In this document: positions 9,112 through 17,600 of the stretch, one piece after another
Layout of the letters: each line of letters opens with the position of its first letter
How positions within the stretch are numbered: position 1 is the first letter of the stretch
NCBI GenBank assembly: GCA_001544595.2
Contig: FCOH02000003.1
Span: 186,001-250,000, forward strand
Source of the DNA: Caballeronia peredens
GTDB taxonomy: Bacteria; Pseudomonadota; Gammaproteobacteria; Burkholderiales; Burkholderiaceae
Reading direction: 5' to 3'
Length of the DNA stretch: 64,000 nucleotides
Translations under genes and position numbers: made by a program
Notes under the pieces: generated by a model
What the model was told of the DNA's origin: nothing
Database searches by the model: none
Seen by the model: only the letters and a program-made list of their open reading frames with translations

Positions 9112-10092
9112 ATGGCTGAGAAACCGTCACGCGATCCGCTGCAATCCGTGCTTGCGCCGACCGTGGTCGTGAAGCGCAAGAAGAAGGCACACGGACATGG
9201 TCATCATGGCGGCGCGTGGAAGATCGCGTATGCCGACTTCGTCACCGCGATGATGGCGTTCTTTCTGCTGATGTGGCTGCTCGGGTCGACATCGAAGTAC
9301 GACAAGGAAGGCATCGAGCAATACTTCAATACGCCGCTCTCCGCGCTGTTCGGCAACGATGGCGGTGCGTCCGCGCATACGAGTGTCATTACGGGCGGCG
9401 GCAAGGATCTGTCGAGTTCGCGGCCTGGCGAAGGGAACAAGAGTCAGACGCAGCCGGTGCCGCCCTCGATCGCGCGCGCGGCGGTCGCGGTGGATGACAT
9501 GCAGAAGTTGCAGCAGCTCAAGCAGAAGCTGATGGCGCTGATCGAGCAGATGCCTGCGCTGCGTGCGTTCAAGGATCAGATCCGGATTGCGATTACCAGC
9601 GAAGGATTGCGCATCGAGATCGTCGATTCGCTCAAGCGGCCGATGTTCGCTTCGGGAAGTTCGAAGCTCGAAAGTTATGTGACGACGATTCTGACCAACA
9701 TCGGGTCGTCGTTGAATGATGTCGATAACCGCGTGTCGATTGCGGGCCATACGGATGCAGTGCCCTACTCGGGTAATCAGGCGGGGTATTCGAATTGGGA
9801 GCTATCGAGTGAGCGGGCCAATGCGGCGCGGCGCGCGCTCGTTGCGGGCGGAATGAAGGAAGGCAAGATCTTGCAGGTGCGCGGTCTTGCCGATGCGCTG
9901 CCGCTCAATAAGGAGGTCGTCGATGAGCCGACTAATCGGCGCATCAGTATTCTTGTGCTGAACAAGGCGGCCGAGCAGGCGTTCTTTCGCGATGGCGGGC
10001 GGACTACGGTGGATCAGACGCAGCCTATCGACGGGGCGGTGACGGCGGCTGTGGCGGCGAAATCGAATGCGGCTGTGGGGGTGGTTAAGTAG
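9112..10092 (+). CDS. motB: Flagellar motor stator protein MotB
   Basis: A 326-residue protein. A short basic N-terminus (KRKKKAHGHGHHGG) precedes one transmembrane helix with the essential proton-binding aspartate at Asp42 (IAYADFVTAMMAFFLLMWLL). A plug/linker region follows, then an OmpA-like peptidoglycan-binding domain (about 180-290; VSIAGHTDAVPY, NWELSSERANAARRAL, NRRISILVLN). It anchors the stator to the cell wall. In many Burkholderiaceae, che genes follow motB; here a terminator and foreign DNA follow instead. Confidence 0.95.
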   Translation: MAEKPSRDPLQSVLAPTVVVKRKKKAHGHGHHGGAWKIAYADFVTAMMAFFLLMWLLGSTSKYDKEGIEQYFNTPLSALFGNDGGASAHTSVITGGGKDLSSSRPGEGNKSQTQPVPPSIARAAVAVDDMQKLQQLKQKLMALIEQMPALRAFKDQIRIAITSEGLRIEIVDSLKRPMFASGSSKLESYVTTILTNIGSSLNDVDNRVSIAGHTDAVPYSGNQAGYSNWELSSERANAARRALVAGGMKEGKILQVRGLADALPLNKEVVDEPTNRRISILVLNKAAEQAFFRDGGRTTVDQTQPIDGAVTAAVAAKSNAAVGVVK

Positions 10093-10116
10093 TTGGGTTG
10101 TTGTGAGGGTGAAGGG

Positions 10117-10149
10117 GCGCCTTGCTTGGTGGAGCGAGGCGCTTTTTTT
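10117..10149 (+). terminator. Rho-independent terminator of motAB
   Basis: GCGCCTTGCT pairs with AGCGAGGCGC (one G-U), 6-nt loop, followed by seven T, starting 24 bp after the motB stop. It closes the motAB transcript right at the edge of the low-GC island. Confidence 0.9.
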
Positions 10150-10660
10150 GTTGGGGGGTTGTGGGTGGTTCGCTAGGCTTTAGCGATTAAGACTTGATGT
10201 GACGGCTTGTCGGCCTTTGCGGACATTGGAGTGCGCTGGGCTATACGTCGGCTCTCGGGGTAGCTGCTGACAACGACGATGCCGAGCAACTCGACCGGGG
10301 CTCCCTTTCGCAGCGCACTCACTCACACACTCGGACTCTGAGTGGCCAGTAATACGGGTGTGATTTCGTCAACTGTTCAGAATCCGCTTAGCGCGTCTAG
10401 ATCACTGGTAGACGTGAAAAACCGTTCATCGCGGGTGTTGTCTACCGGCCCCGTTGTTCTCCCTTCTGCAGCCGCACCAGCGTCTGACTGTTGGCCGAGA
10501 ATCCAACAACTTGAAAATCTGATAGAACCTCGTTGCTTCCGAAGCATAACTGACCTTAACAGCCCGCGAACAGATATTTGAATCATCACTGACTCATCCA
10601 GAATCTTGGTACCATCACGCTTCGATAAAGCTAATTTTTTCGTACATCGGACCCAGACTA
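10150..10660. other. Left edge of accessory island, no gene supported
   Basis: About 510 bp without a convincing gene. Base composition falls sharply from that of the motAB genes. TCGGCCTTTGCGGAC at 10210-10224 recurs at 15984-15998 inside the island. Open frames on either strand lack ribosome binding sites. The part just upstream of 10661 must promote the reverse transcriptase gene and could hold a non-coding RNA, as many defence reverse transcriptases have, but no structure is evident by eye. Confidence 0.45.
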
Positions 10661-12214
10661 ATGAACGAGCAGGAGCGCGTAGAAGCATTACTGGATCGAG
10701 GATTTCTACCAAAAGAACTCCCGCCGCCATTTCAAAGTCATTCGTTCGCTGCATGCGCTGCCGAGCTTGCAACCGAGTTTTCTGCTTACCTTGGAAGTCT
10801 AGCAAAGAGAAAGAGAGACGCGTATCCGTTACCATCACACCCCGTTCACTTTGACATGGCTCGTCGGGGTCATTCACGTCGAACAATCTCGCTCCCAAAT
10901 CCCATAAATCAATTTTTTTGACAAGGGAGATTTCCCGCGTGGGAAGCGATTTCAGCACGCATCGACCAATCTCCCTTTTCATTGACGAAATGTGAAATTA
11001 CCGAGAAGGGTCGCGCCATCGCGATGCCTCCGCTGTCTCTGCTAGCGGAAACGCGCATCCTAGCCTACGCGAGCCAAGGAGCGATACTTCAGACGGACGT
11101 GCTGAGTTTCTATCATTCGATCTACACCCACGCCGTTCCGTGGGCGATACACGGTAAGGCCGAATCGAAGGCAAACCGAAACCCTAGCGATCCGTCGATG
11201 TATGGGAATCGCATCGACTTCCTGCTGCGATCTTGTCAGGATGGACAGACTATTGGCATTCCGGTCGGCCCGGATACGTCAAGGATTATCTCTGAACTCA
11301 TGTTATGCGCGGTGGAGGACCGATTGCGATTGACTCCCAGTGCGAGAAACGCGACGGGCTTTCGCTACGTTGACGATTTTTTCCTTTGCTTCGATTCACT
11401 TTCACAGGCCGAATCGACACTAGCAGGTCTCCGCGAGGCGTGCATGTATTACGACCTGCAACTCAACGCTGCAAAAACTTCTACCCTAATAGCAACGGCG
11501 TTCAATGAAGTTACTTGGGCCAGAAATCTATCCGGGTTTTCGATTTCAAGTGGTAAGGCTCAACGTCGCTCGTTGATGAGATTCTTCTCCGAAGTAATTG
11601 CTCTCACTAAGACTCTTCCTGATGAGAGCATCGCTAGCTTCGCTGTGCGTAAGAGCGCGAAGATCAAGGTATTAAAGGAAAACTGGGACATCTACTTGTC
11701 TTTTCTATTGAGAATCGGCCAAGAACATGGCAACTGCTTAGACTCAATAGTCAAGATTGTATGTACGTACGTCTCTGCACGATATCCCATCCTCGATAGC
11801 ATTCACCGCATTATCGATAGACTGCTAATAGAGCATGCTTTGTACAACCACCATTTCGAAGTTTCATGGTTGTTATGGTTGGCTCTCAGCTTGAACATAC
11901 GGCTAAGTCAAAACGCATCAAATCTGATCTTCCGAATCGAAAACGATATCTGCGCCATCCTTGCGCTCCACATGCGGCAACGCCGCCTTGCGGGTAGCAG
12001 CAAAGAAGTTGCGGCGTGGCTCGGATCGATCTCTAGCTCAGATCTGCTCAGCAATCACTGGTTGCTGATCTACGAATCCTCTCTGCGTGATAGCTGGTCC
12101 ATTCCAGGAGCCAAATCCGCAGTAGACGGAGATCCGCTGTTTTCTCGGATGCGCGACAAAGGCGTATCGTTCTATGAAACAAGGGCTCGTAATCGGCCGG
12201 CGGGGAATTCCTAA
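10661..12214 (+). pseudogene. UG/Abi-like defence-type reverse transcriptase, interrupted by an in-frame stop
   Basis: Two open stretches in one frame (10661-10921 and about 10922-12214) are parted by a single TGA at 10919-10921. The first gives the family N-terminus (LLDRGFLPKELPPPF, HFDMARRGHSRRTISLPNPINQ). The second gives palm motif A (LQTDVLSFYHSIYTH, Asp about 11096), motif B (GIPVGPDTSR) and catalytic motif C (RYVDD, YVDD at 11366-11377), followed by a long alpha-helical C-terminus. The whole is about 517 codons, normal for single-protein defence reverse transcriptases. Around the stop the sequence looks doubly slipped: one extra T in the T7 run and two extra bases in the following CG tract would restore a typical helix. 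It may be a decayed gene, a sequencing artefact or a recoding site. The exact class (DRT, AbiK or other) is not determined. Confidence 0.8.
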
Positions 12215-12404
12215 TCTCGCGTGGGATTTCATGCGTGAGCTTGGAACACGTAGGCGTGGTGTACTGGCCGGAAACATTTGGATGGAGCGGGATACCCCTC
12301 TTTCAGATTACGAGGAACTGGGGGCGGACTACGACGAGGAGGATGACGACATTTTCCGACACATGCGTTTCCTTGATCGGGATGACGATGACAACGAGAT
12401 CTAG
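12174..12404 (+). CDS. Small acidic hypothetical protein overlapping the reverse transcriptase end
   Basis: A 76-codon frame starting at ATG 12174, overlapping the last 41 bp of the reverse transcriptase in a different frame. The N-terminus is basic (about residues 1-30) and the C-terminus very acidic (EELGADYDEEDDD, DRDDDDNEI). It could be a small partner translated by coupling, or an alternative C-terminus of the polymerase reached by a frameshift. No clear ribosome binding site precedes it. Family not recognised. Confidence 0.45.
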   Translation: MKQGLVIGRRGIPNLAWDFMRELGTRRRGVLAGNIWMERDTPLSDYEELGADYDEEDDDIFRHMRFLDRDDDDNEI

Positions 12405-13075
12405 TCGAGCGTGGCCAAGCATGCTTGCTGAAATGTGGCCGATAGCGCATCAAAATCGCCATCTAGCTCTACCGCTCACCTAGCTCGCCGTGACTCGACC
12501 AACCGTGCGTGCTTTGCACGCAGGAATGCATTGTCTGTCCCGCTATATCAACAAAATAGCTCTCGTGACTGAGGCGCGCTGGACGATAAAGGGCGCACTC
12601 CGGCCTTGGCAGATTTCAGAAGACGCTTGCTCCTGGTTTTGTCCTTTCACCGAGAGCCGATGGTGCGGTTTCTTGACGTGCCGTCACCTGCTGGAAGACA
12701 TTTCATTCGAACTTTGTCTTCAGGGGAAACTGCACGTAAGCAATTTTTAGCCGCCGAGGGCGGGGGAGCGTGCTCTCGGATCAAATGGAAGCATAAACTG
12801 CCGCTCTGGGCCGCGGTTTTTGGTCGCTGGCGACCGCACATCCAGCTGACCCTCATCTGGCGCGGAAATTGGTAAGATTGCCGTTCATGCCGCATCGACA
12901 AGGCAGTCTCCCTTAGGGTCCTGTGTAACGCTATGCCAGTCAAAAGGCGAACACATGCGGTTCCGTGTCACATGGAGAAATGCTTTCTTGCGGATAATCC
13001 TCCTTTGACAAGCAAGATAACACGGTCCATAGCATCAATGCCGATAAAAATAAACAAACGAAGCAGGTAAGGAAG
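12405..13075. other. Intergenic stretch in the island, no gene supported
   Basis: About 670 bp between the reverse transcriptase locus and the GNAT-PIN gene. Short frames exist (for example 12490-12750 and 12606-12875 on plus, 12647-12943 on minus), but they are Trp/Cys/Arg-rich, lack ribosome binding sites and look like decayed DNA. The last 60 bp are AT-rich (GATAAAAATAAACAAACG) and end in AGGAAG, so they probably carry the signals for the next gene. Confidence 0.5.
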
Positions 13076-15238
13076 ATGAGACTTTCTAAGGTATCAATTT
13101 CGGTATTGAACGCGTTCAACGACGTTCTTCCGCATCTGTCTGCCGTAGTAACGGCCGCCGATAGCGCGAAAGACGCACTCGGATTTTTCGCTGCGCGCGT
13201 TTTTGAGGACTATGCCAGAAAAGAGTTAGTTTTCGTTGTACTTGTTAAGGATGGCAATACAGAAATGTACGGCGGGCATCTGCTGTTCGATGTCCGTTTT
13301 CCAAGGGCCAAAGTTCGACAGATTTTCGTGGCAGAACCATACCGCAGACTCAACCTCGGGAAGGTTCTGGTTGACGCGTTGAAGGACCAGTTAACTGCAC
13401 TTCAATTCATTTCCATAACGGCACGGGTCGCTGAGGATTTAGATGTTGCGAACTGTTTCTGGGAAAGCCAAGGATTTTATACCCAGCAGATCACTCCAGG
13501 TGGCGCGCGGCGACAGCGCACTATCGTGGTGCGGGCACACGAGCTTAAAACTCCTCAGCTCTTTCAATCGAGCGGGATTACTGCAGCGGATCCATTAGGG
13601 CTTGACTTTGGGCGTGGCAAGGAAAGGCCCCTTTATCTCCTAGATCTAAATGTTTTGTTCGATCTTGGCCCTCGCCGGGCACGCCACGAACAGGCTATTG
13701 CCGTTTTCCGGGCTGAACGGAGCCAGGCATGCTCACTAGCTATCAGCGAGGAAATTGAAATCGAACTGAAGCGGACAGCGGACAAGGGAAAAACCGACCC
13801 GATGCAAGCGCTGGCAAGAGCATTGCCAAGCTTTCCCATGGCGTCCGGTGAGGACTGGAACAGGCTCTCCCTCGAATTGGCGATGTTGCTTTTTCCGGAG
13901 CGCGAGAGCAATGGACGCTTGACCGCGAACGATGTGTCCGATATCAAACACCTTGCGACGGCCATTCACCATCGCCTGCCTGGTTTAGTGACGAGTGATG
14001 CGCGCGTGCTTAGCTGTGCGCGAGAATTGCGTCGCCGCTATGGAATCGAGGTTGTCTCGCCCGCAGCATTCGAAGCCAATCAAACCGATTCTCAGCCGTT
14101 GGAATCTTTCGGCACGTCATTGGGTCATGTTTTGAAGCTCGATGTGGTATCGAAGACTGATGAATCTGAGATAAGGGATCTGCTTACTGGACTTAATGTA
14201 GGCCCGGCCGACCAAGCGGCGCATTGGGCGGCGGTTGGCGGTGAGACCAGCACGAGTCCTCGCTTACTTGTAAGAGACGAGCGAGGCCTCGTTGGGTACC
14301 TCGCTTGGTCGCGAGCGATCAGCGATGGTCCCATCAACGCCTACGTTGCTGTTTCCGAGGCAAAGGTCGCGGCGCAGGACGCGTGCAAACTGATGCTCAA
14401 CTACCTGATTGAACTAGCGTCGAAGTCTGAGTTCGTCAGGATTCGGTTGCGTTGTCCTAGACGCCAAGCGGTATTTCGAGAGGTTGCGGCGTCGTTTGGA
14501 TTTACGCGCTCCTCCACGGACGGAGATGAACTACAGAAGGTAGTAGTGACGCGACTCGTCACTGAGGACCAATGGTCCTCGACTGCTCAGAGGCTATCAA
14601 TTGCAAGCGGTATTGGCTTACCAACAGAGGCTCCCCGATTTCGCCACGTAGACCAACAGATGCCGATTGCCCGACCTGATGGAGAGCGGGCATACATTTC
14701 ACTGTTCACGCTTGAAACCCATCTTGCACCGGCGCTGCTATGCCTGCCTGGACGAGGCGGTGTCCTGGTTCCGCTGCAGCGCAAATTCGCAGAGCATCTC
14801 CTCCCGCAGTCGCCGCAGGCATCCCTGTTGCCTCAGGCTAGAGCTCAGTTGTTGAACCAGAGGCACTATCTTAGTGGCCCCGCAACATTACGGGTGTTTG
14901 CACGAGGTGACTTACTATTGTTCTATGAGTCGGGTAAGGACCATGGCGCCGGCGCAGTGGTCGCGGTGGCTAGAGTGCTTCGCTCTTATCGTCGAAGCGA
15001 GGAAAGCTTGGTTGCCGCTGACTTAATGCCGTCCGTCCTGGAAAAAGATCGCCTGGATAGCATTGGAAGGGCGAAGACCAAGACAGTGACGGCGTTCGAT
15101 AACCTCCAGCGCCTAGCTTGTCCTGTGCCGCTGACGTATTTGCGGAAACTTGGATGTGGAGAGGCGCATCAATTACAAACTAGCCGCCGACTTACGTCAC
15201 AACAAGTGCAGGAAATCTTGGGCAAAGGAATGCAATGA
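13076..15238 (+). CDS. Multidomain GNAT acetyltransferase-PIN nuclease-PUA-like fusion protein
   Basis: A 720-residue soluble protein. Residues about 1-155 are a GNAT acetyltransferase with the acetyl-CoA loop (IFVAEPYRRLNLGKVLVDAL) and a late FWESQGFY. Residues about 185-335 are a PIN ribonuclease with its acidic set: Asp190 (YLLDLN), Glu225/226 (SEEIE), Asp289 (VSDIKHLATA) and Asp308 (TSDARV). Residues about 360-495 look like a second GNAT-like fold (AYVAVSEAKVAAQDACKLMLNYLI, FREVAASFGFTR). Residues about 535-690 resemble a PUA/ASCH/EVE-type beta domain (ARGDLLLFYESGKDHGAGAVVAVARV). AGGAAG precedes ATG 13076. The stop overlaps the next gene, an ASCH protein, by ATGA. It is likely a toxin-like RNA-targeting effector; the role is inferred from domains and island context. 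Confidence 0.75.
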   Translation: MRLSKVSISVLNAFNDVLPHLSAVVTAADSAKDALGFFAARVFEDYARKELVFVVLVKDGNTEMYGGHLLFDVRFPRAKVRQIFVAEPYRRLNLGKVLVDALKDQLTALQFISITARVAEDLDVANCFWESQGFYTQQITPGGARRQRTIVVRAHELKTPQLFQSSGITAADPLGLDFGRGKERPLYLLDLNVLFDLGPRRARHEQAIAVFRAERSQACSLAISEEIEIELKRTADKGKTDPMQALARALPSFPMASGEDWNRLSLELAMLLFPERESNGRLTANDVSDIKHLATAIHHRLPGLVTSDARVLSCARELRRRYGIEVVSPAAFEANQTDSQPLESFGTSLGHVLKLDVVSKTDESEIRDLLTGLNVGPADQAAHWAAVGGETSTSPRLLVRDERGLVGYLAWSRAISDGPINAYVAVSEAKVAAQDACKLMLNYLIELASKSEFVRIRLRCPRRQAVFREVAASFGFTRSSTDGDELQKVVVTRLVTEDQWSSTAQRLSIASGIGLPTEAPRFRHVDQQMPIARPDGERAYISLFTLETHLAPALLCLPGRGGVLVPLQRKFAEHLLPQSPQASLLPQARAQLLNQRHYLSGPATLRVFARGDLLLFYESGKDHGAGAVVAVARVLRSYRRSEESLVAADLMPSVLEKDRLDSIGRAKTKTVTAFDNLQRLACPVPLTYLRKLGCGEAHQLQTSRRLTSQQVQEILGKGMQ

Positions 15239-15678
15239 AAGGACGACAGCACTTGCTCATTTCCCTTGAAAGCCGTCACGCGGAAAACATCCTAGCCGGC
15301 ACCAAGTCCGTCGAATTGAGGCGTCGGCGGATGCACGTCAACGAGGGAGATCTTGTTTGGTTGTATGTCAAAACTCCGGTAGCGGCTGTAGTCGGTTGCG
15401 CGGTTGTTGGACAGTGTGTTTCCGATGGGCCAGCCGCACTTTGGACTAGATATGGCAGCGTCTCAGGCCTAATCCGTTCTGACTTTATGAGTTACTTTGA
15501 AGGGGTAACGGAGGCCTTCGCAATGGGTGTGTGTAATCCGAGACAGATGAATCGCCCCGTTTCGCTTGCAGATTTGAGAAAGGCGTTCCCCAACTTCCAT
15601 CCACCTCAGTTCTATTGCTGGTTGCACTCAACTTCCGCCCTCCGAAAACTACTCGTTGCCCGGAGCAGGGATCGGTAG
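15235..15678 (+). CDS. ASCH (PUA-like) domain protein, partner of the GNAT-PIN fusion
   Basis: A 147-residue protein. Residues about 5-80 match the ASCH fold, a PUA-like barrel that binds RNA or nucleotides (HLLISLESRHAENILAGTKSVELRRRR, EGDLVWLYVKTPVAAVVGCAVV). The C-terminal half is helical with a HPPQFYCWL stretch. Its ATG sits inside the stop of the GNAT-PIN gene (ATGA), so the two are translationally coupled. It may supply RNA or modified-nucleotide recognition, or act as an antidote. Neither is shown by the sequence. Confidence 0.78.
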   Translation: MKGRQHLLISLESRHAENILAGTKSVELRRRRMHVNEGDLVWLYVKTPVAAVVGCAVVGQCVSDGPAALWTRYGSVSGLIRSDFMSYFEGVTEAFAMGVCNPRQMNRPVSLADLRKAFPNFHPPQFYCWLHSTSALRKLLVARSRDR

Positions 15679-16563
15679 CTACGACCGACGAATGAACGCG
15701 TTCGTTTCAAAGACCAATGGCGCGAGTAGCGGGCCGGGCAATCCGGGCGGCTCGCTATTTACTCTAGCAACCGAATGTTTCAATGGTGCCGGTTGAGGCG
15801 GCTCTATGAGTAAGGGTTATCTGTTTCGTTGACGCCAATTCGGTCGGTACGTTATTGTCCGCTCGAATGACCGGTATGCGTCGATGAACGGTCGGATCAG
15901 TGCCGACGCACTATCGTCCGCAAAGGCCGAATCGAACCTACGCTTCATGGTCGAACCGCGCCTGACCCGGCGACGCGAGGACTTCGGCCTTTGCGGACGT
16001 TCAGGCGCCGCCTTTCCTGAGGCGACTTCAGGTTACTTTCCCGTCATTTGCTTCACTGCCGGCGGATGTCAATCGGATCGGCAGTCACAAGGTCGCCGAC
16101 TTTGCTGTCTGATCAGCGATGGTGCTTCTATGCACCCGATGTCGCGGCGGCGTTATTGCGATAACTGTGGCAATCGCAAGGGATGGTTGGAAACGGTAAG
16201 CTTCATGGCCGGGCGAGTTCGAGTGCATGATTGTCGATACGTCGATCTAACAGAAAGGGATTGCCTAACCGACTGACAGCCGTTTTCTGGAGATTGCACG
16301 TTATCCCCTTCGATGGCCGCTTCTCGGGCATTCGGCTATAACGGCAAGCATCTGAACGTGTCGCTTGGAAATCTACGTGAGTAAGCATCCGTGGGGCCGA
16401 GGTAAGCACGCTACGCAGCGGTAGATTTAAGAAGAGTCTGCATATCCATGCATGCCTCATTTTTCTTCGAGAAACCCTGGCGGATCCGCTTCCCCGATGG
16501 ATCTGGAACTTGTTAAACTCCGACCTGGAATTGACGCGGCCACATATAGTCGGGAGGAGCCAC
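15679..16563. other. Gene-poor part of the island with repeats
   Basis: About 885 bp without a supported gene. A 130-codon frame at 15884-16276 contains a Cys pair (CDNCG) but has no ribosome binding site, and part of it is made of repeat sequence. A 16-bp inverted repeat flanks part of it (15916-15931 and 15983-15998). The last 50 bp before 16564 end in GGGAGGAG and carry the signals for the AbiTii-type gene. Confidence 0.45.
15916..15998. repeat. Perfect 16-bp inverted repeat (GTCCGCAAAGGCCGAA / TTCGGCCTTTGCGGAC)
   Basis: The left arm is at 15916-15931 and the right arm at 15983-15998, separated by 51 bp. Fifteen bases of the right arm (TCGGCCTTTGCGGAC) recur at 10210-10224, at the left edge of the same island. 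This looks like the remnant of a repeated or mobile sequence. Confidence 0.65.
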
Positions 16564-17505
16564 ATGACACAACAAAGCAGATCACAACATGTACTGGAAC
16601 TTGCACGTGAGCTCCTTGACGATATCGAATTAGGACGTGCCGAAGGTGAACGCTTAATTCTTAAAGCATCTAGGTTGGCTCGCTGGGTGGGTAGCGACGA
16701 GACGAGGGCATGGCTCAAATTGGAAATGAGTGGCTACAATTCCTCTGATCCCATATCGTTGAAGTATATGACGCTTACAGGTCGATGGACCAATTACGAA
16801 GAGAAGAAGGGCTGGTGGGGCCCGCTAGCTCAACAGGAAGCCTTGATTGCGGCGCAGAAAGCTAAACTGGCGTCCATGCGTACCCCGGATATAGGTGGGG
16901 AATGGGCGAATCTGGGCATTCTCAATACGCACAAAGCTATGAGTGAAACCGCTTCGATGATTCAGAAAATCAGCGGTATTCGAAGCAGGGTATTGGCACT
17001 CCTACATGGTTTCGTGAGCGAAATCTACTATGCGAAAGAATTCGATAGCTTGTCGGAATCTATCTTTGAGCGTTATCAGCGAGATGTAGATGCCCGCATC
17101 GTTCAGCACTGCGGCGACGTTCTTTCAAAAATTCCGGCTGTAATGGATCGACTCGCGTCCGGTGAGCCGGAGGCGATATCGCAAGCACTCTCTACGTGCC
17201 GACGAATTATAGAAACATTTGCCGACTCCATTTATCCGCCAAGCGATGAGACGGTTGAAATCGGTGGAAATGTTTTAAAGCTTGATGCATCAAAACACCA
17301 AAACCGCATAAACGCTTTCGTTAGTGAGAGATGCGATAGTCAATCGAGAAAACAACGCATACGGCAGAATCTAGGGAATCTATTTGACCGAGTTTCCTCC
17401 GGCGTACATAAAGACGTAAGTCCAGACGAGGCGCGCGCACTTTTTTTGAACACATACCTGTTTCTTGGCGAAATTCTGCACCTTGAGAAAGCGGCCGAGT
17501 CATGA
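16564..17505 (+). CDS. AbiTii-domain protein with C-terminal HEPN-like motif
   Basis: A 313-residue protein starting at ATG 16564 behind GGGAGGAG. The N-terminal 60 residues fit the AbiTii domain (LELARELLDDIELGRAEGERLILKASRLARWVGSDETRAWLKLEMSGY), named from an abortive infection protein. The C-terminal region (about 200-313) is helical and holds an R-x5-H element (Arg276-His282, RVSSGVH) followed by EARALFLNTYLFLGEIL, which resembles the catalytic motif of HEPN ribonucleases. Its stop overlaps the start of a 32-codon ORF, which in turn overlaps the next gene. A phage-defence role fits the island, but is inferred. Confidence 0.75.
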   Translation: MTQQSRSQHVLELARELLDDIELGRAEGERLILKASRLARWVGSDETRAWLKLEMSGYNSSDPISLKYMTLTGRWTNYEEKKGWWGPLAQQEALIAAQKAKLASMRTPDIGGEWANLGILNTHKAMSETASMIQKISGIRSRVLALLHGFVSEIYYAKEFDSLSESIFERYQRDVDARIVQHCGDVLSKIPAVMDRLASGEPEAISQALSTCRRIIETFADSIYPPSDETVEIGGNVLKLDASKHQNRINAFVSERCDSQSRKQRIRQNLGNLFDRVSSGVHKDVSPDEARALFLNTYLFLGEILHLEKAAES

Positions 17506-17600
17506 CAGATTTGAAAGCCGCTGCCCAGCGTATCGCTTGGGGTCTCGGAGCGTTGCAGTTCTACCGTCCATATATCTCCGATCTAGGAATTCAACGATGA
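17502..17600 (+). CDS. 32-aa mini-ORF bridging two defence-type genes
   Basis: A 32-codon frame whose ATG overlaps the stop of the AbiTii-type gene (ATGA at 17502-17505) and whose stop overlaps the ATG of the following gene (ATGA at 17597-17600). Both overlaps are the classic 4-nt coupling arrangement. The product begins MTDLKAAAQRIAWGLG and ends DLGIQR; it has an amphipathic helix and aromatic residues. It may be a real microprotein, a coupling device, or the frameshifted head of the downstream gene. Confidence 0.5.
   Translation: MTDLKAAAQRIAWGLGALQFYRPYISDLGIQR

Noticed and set aside
10377..10982. A 201-codon minus frame opposite the reverse transcriptase start
   Set aside because: The plus strand encodes the conserved N-terminus of the polymerase; the minus product has no family features.
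12490..12943. Three overlapping short frames on both strands
   Set aside because: No start signals, no conserved pattern, and each excludes the others.
15884..16276. A 130-codon frame with a CDNCG motif
   Set aside because: No ribosome binding site, contains an arm of the inverted repeat, and has mixed composition; treated as decayed DNA.
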